From the NCBI GenBank assembly GCA_034678345.1, contig JAXDBZ010000126.1, forward strand, positions 1-20,754: a DNA stretch of 20,754 nucleotides. The letters are read 5' to 3'. The notes beneath the pieces were generated by a model, which saw nothing but the letters and a program-made list of their open reading frames with translations, did not search any database and had not been told where the DNA came from. Positions 7,236 through 14,074 of this stretch are shown in pieces. The first letter of the stretch is position 1, and each line of letters begins with the position of its first letter. Both the position numbers and the translations under genes were made by a program. The stretch is from JANXPZ01 sp034678345. Lineage in GTDB: Bacteria; Eisenbacteria; RBG-16-71-46.

Positions 7236-7564
7236 ATCGCGCGGCCGTTGTGCCGCAGACGCCAGATGCGGCCGTCCTGTCGATCGAGCGCGCGCCGCAG
7301 GCGCACCCGCTCGCGCGGACCGATGCGGCCGTCGGCGCGGGCCCGCAGCTCCATGCGGCGGATGTGGCGCTGGTTCAGGCGCAGGCGCCGCGCCTGGCGC
7401 GGGCCGAGCTGGTCGCAGCGCAGGCCGCGCTCGATGCGCAGCGACTGCCGCGCCTCGCGGCGCGCCACGCGCCCGTACGGGCACTGCGCGGCGGCGGGGA
7501 CGGCGATGCCGGCGAGGATGGCGGCCAGCGTGAGCGTGGTGATGAGGCGCGGGATGCGGTTCAT
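7232..7564 (-). CDS. Small Arg-rich secreted protein
   Basis: This is a 110-residue protein starting at ATG 7564, with AGGAGGAAGT at 7566-7575 as ribosome-binding site. A signal peptide (MNRIPRLITTLTLAAILAGIAVPAAAQ) precedes a mature domain of about 83 residues that is roughly one-third Arg. The pattern is LNQRHIRRMELRARADGRIGPRERVRLRR followed by a terminal R-I-x-R-L-R-H-N. I recognise this arrangement (ARADG-x-[IL]-[TS]-PRER ... RI-x-R-x-K/RHN) as that of a widespread family of short, uncharacterised periplasmic proteins in proteobacteria and relatives; the ADGRIGPRE segment is EF-hand-like in spacing. The function is unknown. The stop TAG lies inside the CTAG that forms the edge of the palindromic element. 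There is one Cys in the mature N-terminal part (QCPYG) and another in the middle (GLRC), which could form a disulfide. Confidence 0.75.
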   Translation of the reverse strand: MNRIPRLITTLTLAAILAGIAVPAAAQCPYGRVARREARQSLRIERGLRCDQLGPRQARRLRLNQRHIRRMELRARADGRIGPRERVRLRRALDRQDGRIWRLRHNGRAI

Positions 7565-7794
7565 GACTTCCTCCTGACGTTCCGAGGTGGTGGGATCGCG
7601 GGTGATCCGTCGTACACCCCAGGCCTCAGCAGGGCCCGTGCCGCGCGCCGCGGACGCGAAGCCCCGGCGTTTCCACGCGCGGGCACGCGGCGACGGCGCG
7701 CCCGGACCCCGCGCGCGGGTGCGCGGCTGGCCGCTTCGGGACACCCGGCGCGACGGCGTGCCCCGTCCGGTACAGGCGCGGGGCCGAAGCCGCC

Positions 7795-8604
7795 CTACTC
7801 CGGCAGCTCGATCACACCCTCGAGGTACGGCACCGCGTGGCCGGCGAGGACGACGCGCTCGCCGCGATCCTCGCAGAACAGCTCGCCACCGCGCGCCGAC
7901 ACCTGCCGGGCGTGCAGGCGCCGCCGGCCCAGCCGCTCCGCCCAGTAGGGCACCAGCATGCAGTGCGTCGAGCCCGTGACCGGGTCCTCGTCCACTCCGA
8001 GCGCGGGAGCGAAGAAGCGCGAGACGAAGTCGCAGTCCTCGCCCGGGGCGGTGACGCACACCCCGTGCAGCCCGAGCGCCTTCATCCGGGCGAAGTCCGG
8101 CCGGAGCGCGCGCACGTCCCGCTCGCCGGCGAACACCGCGAGCAGGTCGCGCGACAGGAACGTGGCCAGGGGCGCGGCCCTCAGCGCTTCCGCGAGCCTC
8201 GCCGGCGGCTCGCACGTCCGGGGCGGGCGCGACGGGAAGTCCATCGCCAGCCGATCGCCGTCGCGCACCACCACCAGCGGACCGCTCTTCGAGCGGAACG
8301 TCACGCGGGCGCGCGCCGGGTCGAGCCGGTGGAAGACGACGAAGGCCGTGGCCAGGGTCGGATGCCCGGCCAGGTCGATCTCGACCGCCGGCGTGAACCA
8401 GCGGATGTCGTAGTCGGCCGCCGCTTCGCCGGCACCGGCGGCCGCGGCCGGGACGAAGAACGCCGTCTCGGACAGGTTGTTCTCGGCGGCGATTGCCTGC
8501 ATGACGCGGTCGTCGAGCCAGCGCTCGAGCGGGCAGACCGCCGCCGGGTTGCCGCCGAACAGCCGGCCGGTGAACGCGTCCACCTGGTAGAGCGGGAGCC
8601 TCAT
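7795..8604 (-). CDS. PhzF-family isomerase
   Basis: This is a 269-residue enzyme of the PhzF (phenazine biosynthesis / diaminopimelate-epimerase fold) family. Visible signatures are VDAF near 8-11, GGNPAAV at 17-23, catalytic Glu46 in NLSETAF, the DLAGHPT loop at 77-83, and DEDPVTGSTHC at 205-215, all in the expected order for the two-domain fold. Many family members outside phenazine clusters have no known substrate, and no phenazine genes are nearby, so a phenazine role is unlikely. The length matches the family (260-300). The start ATG 8604 is preceded by GGAGGAGGGG and lies 10 bp downstream of the EamA transporter stop, so the two are almost certainly cotranscribed. The transporter may export a metabolite related to this enzyme (inference). 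Confidence 0.9.
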   Translation of the reverse strand: MRLPLYQVDAFTGRLFGGNPAAVCPLERWLDDRVMQAIAAENNLSETAFFVPAAAAGAGEAAADYDIRWFTPAVEIDLAGHPTLATAFVVFHRLDPARARVTFRSKSGPLVVVRDGDRLAMDFPSRPPRTCEPPARLAEALRAAPLATFLSRDLLAVFAGERDVRALRPDFARMKALGLHGVCVTAPGEDCDFVSRFFAPALGVDEDPVTGSTHCMLVPYWAERLGRRRLHARQVSARGGELFCEDRGERVVLAGHAVPYLEGVIELPE

Positions 8605-8614
8605 CCCCTCCTCC

Positions 8615-9565
8615 TCACGGCGCCGCGTCCGGATCGGGCGCCTCGGCGTCGGCCGGCGCGCGGCTGCGGGTCGAGACGACCACGCCGGCGACGATGACCA
8701 GCAGCGCGCCGATCCACTGGTGCGGCAGCGGCGGCCGGCGGAACCACAGCACCTCGAGCAGGTAGGTGATGACCACGCCGGAGTAGGAGACCGCGCTCAG
8801 CCGCGCGGCCCGGCCGAGGCCGTAGGCGCGGCTCATGGCGATCTGCCCGAGCCCGCCGGCGGCGGCGCTGCCCAGCAGCGGCAGCAGCGTCTGCGGCGTG
8901 GGCACGACGAAGCGGGGCAGGGAGATGACGAGCAGCGTCACGCCGGCCACCAGCGACATGTGCAGGGCGATGGCCTCGCTGCTCTCGTGCCCGCCCATGC
9001 GCCGCAGCCGTAGGATGGCGAGCCCGTAGGAGAGTGCCCCCAGCAGCAGCGCCAGCGCCAGGTCGCCCGAGACCCGCAGCGCCGGCTGCGAGAGCACCGC
9101 GACGCCGAAGAAACCCACCCCGGCGCCGGCCAGCACCCGCGGCGAGACGCGCTCGCCCAGCACCGGGCCCGACAGCAGCGCCACGAAGAGCGGGGCGGTG
9201 GCGATGAGCGTGGCGACGTCGCCCAGCGCGATGCGGGCCGAGCCCAGCGCGGCGAACACGGCGATGGCGTTCACCGTGCCGAAGATCGAGCGCATCCACG
9301 CGTTGCGCTGGTCGCGCACGACCAGCGGCACGCGGCGGAAGCGACCGATGCCGCAGGCGACCAGCGCCCCGCCGAGGAAGCGCACGCCGCCGATCTCCCA
9401 GCCCGACAGGTCGGCCGCGCCCCAGCGCGTGGTGATGCGCATGAGCGCGAAGCAGGTCTCGCTGACGAGGATCCAGAAGACGCCGCTCCACAGCACGCCG
9501 CACCAGCGCGGATGGCGGGCGGAGGCGCAGGGCGGGGGCGGGCGGCGGGTCGCGGAGTCGGACAT
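8615..9565 (-). CDS. EamA/DMT-family transporter
   Basis: This is a 316-residue integral membrane protein with about ten hydrophobic helices arranged as two EamA repeats (roughly residues 25-160 and 170-300). Features typical of the drug/metabolite transporter superfamily are the GARFxxA-like GVRFLGGALVACG segment after helix 2, the GDVATLIATAPLFVALLSGPVLGERVSP region (the repeat's 'xxP-x-x-x-x-l-l-x-x-x-x-l-g-E' motif), and a second copy near SYSGVVITYLLEVLWFRRPP. The family exports amino acids, nucleotide-type metabolites or drugs; the substrate here is unknown. ATG 9565 has no obvious Shine-Dalgarno; an in-frame ATG at 9619 would add 18 residues. The gene diverges from the kinase gene and is followed by the PhzF enzyme after 10 bp. 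Confidence 0.9.
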   Translation of the reverse strand: MSDSATRRPPPPCASARHPRWCGVLWSGVFWILVSETCFALMRITTRWGAADLSGWEIGGVRFLGGALVACGIGRFRRVPLVVRDQRNAWMRSIFGTVNAIAVFAALGSARIALGDVATLIATAPLFVALLSGPVLGERVSPRVLAGAGVGFFGVAVLSQPALRVSGDLALALLLGALSYGLAILRLRRMGGHESSEAIALHMSLVAGVTLLVISLPRFVVPTPQTLLPLLGSAAAGGLGQIAMSRAYGLGRAARLSAVSYSGVVITYLLEVLWFRRPPLPHQWIGALLVIVAGVVVSTRSRAPADAEAPDPDAAP

Positions 9566-9667
9566 GGGCGGACAGCTTCGCACGTCGGCCGGCGGGACGG
9601 GAAGGCGGCGCAAGGACATGATTCGGAACGCCTTGCACGGCAGGGTCCGGCACGGCGCAAACGGAGC

Positions 9668-9696
9668 TTCGGACGCCGGCGCCCGGGCGCTAGACT
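9668..9696 (+). promoter_or_regulatory. Predicted promoter of kinase gene
   Basis: TTCGGA (9668-9673), a 17-nt spacer and TAGACT (9691-9696) lie with the -10 box 10 nt before the ATG at 9707. No Shine-Dalgarno sequence fits between them. Transcription would begin about 4 nt before the start codon, implying a leaderless or nearly leaderless message. Confidence 0.45.
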
Positions 9697-9706
9697 CGCT
9701 CTTGCG

Positions 9707-12403
9707 ATGCCGTTGGCCCCGGGCATGCGCCTCGGTCCCTACGAGATCCTCGCCCCCCTCGGCGCGGGAGGCATGGGAGAGGTGTATCGCGCCCGCGACT
9801 CGCGGCTGGAGCGCACCGTCGCGGTCAAGGTGCTCTCCCCGCAGCTGGCGGCGAACCCGGAGCTGCGTGCGCGCTTCGAGCGCGAGGCCCGCGCCGCCTC
9901 GGCGCTCAACCACCCGCACATCTGCGCCGTGTACGACATCGGCCGGGCGCCGGGCGAGTCTGGTTCGGACGACTCGGTCTTCCTCGTGATGGAGCACCTC
10001 GAAGGCGAGACGCTGGCGCACCGGCTGACGCGCGGGCCGCTGCCCACGGCCGAGTTGCTCGCCCGCGGCACGGAGATCGCCGACGCGCTGGACCGCGCGC
10101 ACCGCGCCGGCATCGTCCACCGCGACCTCAAGCCCGGCAACATCATGCTCACGAAGGGCGGCGCCAAGCTCATGGATTTCGGGCTGGCGCGCGTGACCGC
10201 GCCTCCGGTGCCCGCCCCGGGCTCGTCGGCGGTCGAGGACACCATTTCCCCTACGCGCAGCGACCCAGCTACGCTGGGTACCCCCCTGACCGCCGAGGGC
10301 ACCATCGTCGGCACCTTCCAGTACATGGCACCGGAGGTGTTGGAGGGCGCCGAGGCGGACGCGCGCTCCGACCTGTGGGCGCTGGGCTGCGTGCTCTACG
10401 AGATGGCCACGGCGAAGCGGGCGTTCGGCGGGCGCAGCCAGGCCTCGCTCATCTCGTCCATCATGTCCTCGGAGCCCGCGCCGCCCAGCACGCTGGCGCC
10501 CCTCACCCCGCCGGCGCTCGAGCAGCTCATCCAGGCCTGCCTCGCCAAGGACCCCGAGGACCGCGTCCAGACCGCGCACGACGTGAAGCTCGAGCTCGGC
10601 TGGATCGCGCAGGGCAGCTCGCGTGCCGGCGTACCCGCGGTGGTCGCGAAGCGGCGGCGCGGCCGCGAGCGGATCGCCTGGGCGGTGGCCGCGGTGGCTG
10701 TGGCGGCCGCGGCGGTCCTGGGCGCGCTGCTGTTCCAGCGCACGCGCGAACGCCCCCGGGTCGTACGCTTCGAGGTGCCGGCACCGAGAGGAACGGTCGC
10801 TGTCTCCTGGCCGCGCCTGTCCCCCGACGGGATGACCCTGGCCTTCGTCGCCGGCGACTCCTCGGGCACGGCCCGCATCTGGGTGCGACCGCTCGACGCC
10901 GTCGAGGCCCATCCGCTGGAGGTCGAGGTCGGGAGCGCACGGCCCTTCTGGTCGCCGGACAGCAGGTGGCTGGCGTTCATCGCCGATGGGAAGCTGCGCA
11001 AGGTCCCGGTCGCCGGCGGCCCCGCCGTCACCATCTGTGACGCACCCGGTGGCTTCGACGGCAGCTGGAGCTCGAGGGGCTGGATCCTCTTCGACGGCGG
11101 CAGCAGCGATTCCATCCGGGGCGTGCCCGCGTCCGGCGGGTCCGTGCGGGCCTTCAGCTTCCTCGACCACGCGCACGGCGAGACCAGCCACGCCTGGCCG
11201 TTCTTCCTGCCCGACGGCAGGCACTTCCTCTTCGTCGCATCCCGTTCGGGCAGCCCGGACATCATCCGCATCGGCACGCTGGGCTCGAGGCAATACCGCG
11301 AGATCGGGCACACCGCCAGCCGCGCCGAGTACGTGCCGGGCTACGTCGTCTACGAGAACGAAGGAGCGCTGGTGGCCCAGCGGCTCGACCTGCGCTCGGG
11401 GCGTGTCCGCGGCGACCCCGTGCCCGTCGGCGACGTCGCCGGGGGAACGGTGGGGTACTTCTCGGCGTCGCGCGCCGGCGGCGTGGCGTACCGTCCCCGG
11501 GCGGCCCAGGGACCGTCCCGCCTGCTGTGGATGTCCCGCGACGGCCGCGTCCTCGGCGAGGCGGCGCCGCCCGCGAACTACCAGGACGTGGTGCTCTCAC
11601 CCGACGGGACCCGGGCGGCCCTCGGCATCCTCGCGGGACCCGCCAACGAGGTGGACCTCTGGGTCCGCGACCTCGTCCGCGGCGTCAGTACGCGCCTGAC
11701 CTTCGAGGCCGGGGACGAGATTGCGCCCGCCTGGTCGCCGGGCGGCGATCGCATCGCCTACGGCGGGTACCGCAACGGCCGGATGCGCTGCTACATCCGT
11801 TCGGCCTGGGGCGGGGGCACCGAGGACTCGCTGGGCCACACGCCGGGCTTCTACGAGGCCCCCTACGGCTGGTCCCGGGCGGCGAACGTCATCACCATCT
11901 CGTCCGTCAGCGGCGTGAACCGGTGGGACCTGGCGGCCCTCTCCCCCGAAGGCCGACAGCCGCCGCGACCGCTCCTGAACGGCCCGTTCAACGAGGGCGG
12001 CGGCCGGGTTTCCCCCGACGGCAGGTGGCTGGCCTACGTCTCGAACGAGTCGGGCCGGGAGGAGGTCTACATCGTGCCCTACCCCGGCCCCGGTCCCAAG
12101 ATTCGGGTCTCGACCGCCGGCGGCAGCGCCCCCCAGTGGCGGGAGGACGGCCGGGAGCTGTTCTTCGAGGGAGCGGACCAGAGCATCATGGCGGTGGACG
12201 TGCGCGGCGGGGCGGCCGTCGAGGTGGGCGCGCCGCGGCTCCTGTTCCGGGCCACGCTGGCCATCGGTGGCTTCTACCGTGCCTATCGCTGGGCCCCGAC
12301 CGGCGACGGCCAGCGGTTCCTCGTCAACACGCCGACTGGCGAGGTCGCCACCGGGCGCCTCCTCGTGGTCACGAACCTGGCGACGGAGCTGGTCCGGAAG
12401 TGA
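9707..12403 (+). CDS. Transmembrane Ser/Thr kinase with TolB/WD40-like sensor
   Basis: This is an 898-residue Hanks-type receptor kinase. The cytoplasmic kinase domain (about 12-295) has all key elements: G-loop GAGGMGEVY (19-27), ATP lysine K41 in VAVKVL, an alpha-C glutamate in FEREA (60), HRDLKPGN (138-145), DFG (157-159) and APE (208-210). The activation segment is long, about 48 residues, and rich in Ser/Thr/Pro (autophosphorylation candidates). A basic stretch KRRRGRER (315-322) precedes one transmembrane helix (about 323-343). The remaining ~540 residues are predicted extracytoplasmic, with repeated propeller motifs such as LSPDGMTLAFV, WSPDSRWLAFI (from 415), AWSPGGDRIAYGG (about 675) and SPDGRWLAYVSNESG (about 769). 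It is therefore a sensor kinase of the type expanded in Acidobacteria and Gemmatimonadota-like genomes; the ligand is unknown. The FHA-phosphatase gene follows 34 bp later. ATG 9725 is an alternative start. Confidence 0.92.
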   Translation: MPLAPGMRLGPYEILAPLGAGGMGEVYRARDSRLERTVAVKVLSPQLAANPELRARFEREARAASALNHPHICAVYDIGRAPGESGSDDSVFLVMEHLEGETLAHRLTRGPLPTAELLARGTEIADALDRAHRAGIVHRDLKPGNIMLTKGGAKLMDFGLARVTAPPVPAPGSSAVEDTISPTRSDPATLGTPLTAEGTIVGTFQYMAPEVLEGAEADARSDLWALGCVLYEMATAKRAFGGRSQASLISSIMSSEPAPPSTLAPLTPPALEQLIQACLAKDPEDRVQTAHDVKLELGWIAQGSSRAGVPAVVAKRRRGRERIAWAVAAVAVAAAAVLGALLFQRTRERPRVVRFEVPAPRGTVAVSWPRLSPDGMTLAFVAGDSSGTARIWVRPLDAVEAHPLEVEVGSARPFWSPDSRWLAFIADGKLRKVPVAGGPAVTICDAPGGFDGSWSSRGWILFDGGSSDSIRGVPASGGSVRAFSFLDHAHGETSHAWPFFLPDGRHFLFVASRSGSPDIIRIGTLGSRQYREIGHTASRAEYVPGYVVYENEGALVAQRLDLRSGRVRGDPVPVGDVAGGTVGYFSASRAGGVAYRPRAAQGPSRLLWMSRDGRVLGEAAPPANYQDVVLSPDGTRAALGILAGPANEVDLWVRDLVRGVSTRLTFEAGDEIAPAWSPGGDRIAYGGYRNGRMRCYIRSAWGGGTEDSLGHTPGFYEAPYGWSRAANVITISSVSGVNRWDLAALSPEGRQPPRPLLNGPFNEGGGRVSPDGRWLAYVSNESGREEVYIVPYPGPGPKIRVSTAGGSAPQWREDGRELFFEGADQSIMAVDVRGGAAVEVGAPRLLFRATLAIGGFYRAYRWAPTGDGQRFLVNTPTGEVATGRLLVVTNLATELVRK

Positions 12404-12429
12404 CGCCGCGTCCGGGCCGGGGATAGACT
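12400..12429 (+). promoter_or_regulatory. Predicted promoter of FHA-phosphatase gene
   Basis: GTGACG (12400-12405), an 18-nt spacer and TAGACT (12424-12429) lie with the -10 box 8 nt before the ATG at 12438. The -35 box overlaps the kinase stop codon. No Shine-Dalgarno is visible. This suggests expression independent of, or additional to, read-through from the kinase gene. Confidence 0.45.
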
Positions 12430-12437
12430 GCCGCGTC

Positions 12438-14063
12438 ATGACCCTCCGCCTCTCCGGCAACGTCGGCGGCCGCACGGTGACGTGGAAGCTCGAGGCGCCG
12501 CTCGCCCTCATCGGCCGCTCCTCCACCTGCGACATCCACCTGCCCGACGCCAGCGTCTCGCGCCGCCACGCCGAGATCGTCCGGCGCGAGGACCACCTCC
12601 TCGTCCGTGACCTCGGCAGCCGCAATGGCACGCGGGTGGACCGGGTGGAGGTCCACGACCTCACCGAGCTCGCCGCCGGCGCGCGGCTCGAGCTCGGCGA
12701 CGTCGAGCTACTGGTGACCGCGGAGGAGCCCGCCGAGCCGGTGAAGCTCCCCGAGCGGACGCGCGTGGACACCTCGCTGCGACTGCGCGCCGACCACCTG
12801 GTCGAGGCGCACTCCCGCCAGCAGGGCGGTGCCTCGCCGCTGGTGGCGTTGCTCGCCGCGGCCGGGCAGATCCTCGTGCTGCCGCGCCCTCTGGCCGAGA
12901 CCTGCGCCGAGATCCTCGAGATCGCCGCCCGCGCCGTGCCCGGCAGCCGGCACGTGCTCCTGCTGCGCGACGAGACGAGCGGCGAGCTGCGCCAGGTCGC
13001 CGCGCAGCATCACGGCGGGCGGTCGGACCGGCCGCTGGGCCTGTCGCGCTCGATCGTGCGGACCGTCCTCGAGGAGTGCACCTCGGTGCTCACCCAGGAC
13101 GCCCTGCGCGACCCGCGCTTCAGCGCCCAGGCCAGCATCGTGATGCAGGCCGTGCACTCCGCCATGGCCGTGCCGCTCTTCGACAACCGCGACGTGCTGG
13201 GTCTGATCTACGTGGACAGCCAGGAGGCCGGCATCGCCTTCACCCCGCAGCAGCTCGAGGTGCTCACCCTGCTCGCGAACATGGCGGCCGTGAAGATCAG
13301 CAACGCGCGGCTGCTGGCGGCCGAGCAGGCGCGGCAGCGGCTGGCGCACGAGCTGGCCACGGCGGCGCAGATCCAGCGCGGCATGCTCGTGGCGCCGCCG
13401 CCGGTCGCGGGCTGGCAGGTCGAGGCCCGCCTCGAGCCCTGCCACGAGGTCGGCGGCGACCTCTACGACTGCCGCGCCACCTGCGACGGCCGCCTGGTGT
13501 TCCAGGTGGGCGACGTCACCGGCAAGGGCATGGGCGCCGCCCTCCTGATGTCCTCGTTCCTGGCCTCCTCGCGCGTGCTCTACGGGACCTGCGAGGACCC
13601 GGGCGTCCTGGCCTCGCGCCTCGGCGGCATCGTCTGCGACTACGGCGACCCCGGGCGCTTCATCACCGGCTTCGTTGGCTGCCTCGACCTCGCCACCGGC
13701 GCGCTCCGCTACGTGAATGCCGGGCACCCCGCGGCGCTGCTGCTGCACCGCGGCGAGGTGCGGTCGCTCGAGAGCAACGGCGTGCCCTTCGGCGTGCTGG
13801 CCGGGTTCGAGTACCGTGCGTCGGGCGTGGAGATCCCGCCGGGCGGGTTGCTGGCGATCTTCAGCGACGGCATCCCCGAGGCGCAGCGGGGCGAGGAAAT
13901 GTTCGAGGAGGAACGGCTGCGCGAGGCCCTGCTCGAGGCCGCCGCCGCGCCCGAGCTGGCCGACGTGCGGCGGGGCGTGCTGGCGCAGCTGGACGCCTTC
14001 CTCGGCGATGCGCCGCGCAGCGACGACGTCACGCTGCTGCTCGTGCGGCGCGGCGGCGGCTGA
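12438..14063 (+). CDS. FHA-GAF-PP2C (RsbU/SpoIIE-type) phosphatase
   Basis: This is a 541-residue cytoplasmic signalling protein with three domains. The FHA domain (about 3-95) has LIGRSSTCDI (G26-R27), SRRH (41-44) and SRNGT (61-65), the residues that contact phosphothreonine. The GAF domain spans about 135-295 and ends in the typical FTPQQLEVLTLLANMAAVKISNA. A helical linker with AAQIQRGML (309-317) leads to the PP2C/SpoIIE phosphatase (about 325-537), with metal-binding acidic residues in EVGGDLYD (D341), VGDVTGKG (D359), SDGIPEA (D477) and SDDVT (D529, D530). Such proteins typically dephosphorylate anti-anti-sigma (STAS) partners or oppose Ser/Thr kinases. The FHA domain and the kinase next door suggest that it recognises the phosphorylated kinase or its substrates (inference). 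No STAS or anti-sigma gene is in the window. Confidence 0.93.
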   Translation: MTLRLSGNVGGRTVTWKLEAPLALIGRSSTCDIHLPDASVSRRHAEIVRREDHLLVRDLGSRNGTRVDRVEVHDLTELAAGARLELGDVELLVTAEEPAEPVKLPERTRVDTSLRLRADHLVEAHSRQQGGASPLVALLAAAGQILVLPRPLAETCAEILEIAARAVPGSRHVLLLRDETSGELRQVAAQHHGGRSDRPLGLSRSIVRTVLEECTSVLTQDALRDPRFSAQASIVMQAVHSAMAVPLFDNRDVLGLIYVDSQEAGIAFTPQQLEVLTLLANMAAVKISNARLLAAEQARQRLAHELATAAQIQRGMLVAPPPVAGWQVEARLEPCHEVGGDLYDCRATCDGRLVFQVGDVTGKGMGAALLMSSFLASSRVLYGTCEDPGVLASRLGGIVCDYGDPGRFITGFVGCLDLATGALRYVNAGHPAALLLHRGEVRSLESNGVPFGVLAGFEYRASGVEIPPGGLLAIFSDGIPEAQRGEEMFEEERLREALLEAAAAPELADVRRGVLAQLDAFLGDAPRSDDVTLLLVRRGGG

Positions 14064-14074
14064 TCGGCCGCGCC

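Noticed and set aside
7565..7794. 230-bp gap between the Arg-rich protein and the PhzF stop
   Set aside because: I saw no gene, clear promoter hexamers or strong hairpin; a possible upstream site for the small protein was too weak to list.
7795..8604. Phenazine biosynthesis role for the PhzF-family gene
   Set aside because: No other phenazine genes are present, and the family is broad, so only the fold-level name is justified.
8601..9653. Alternative minus-strand frame over the EamA gene
   Set aside because: It is an Arg/Pro/Gly-rich out-of-frame shadow; the 8615-9565 frame has the expected ten membrane helices.
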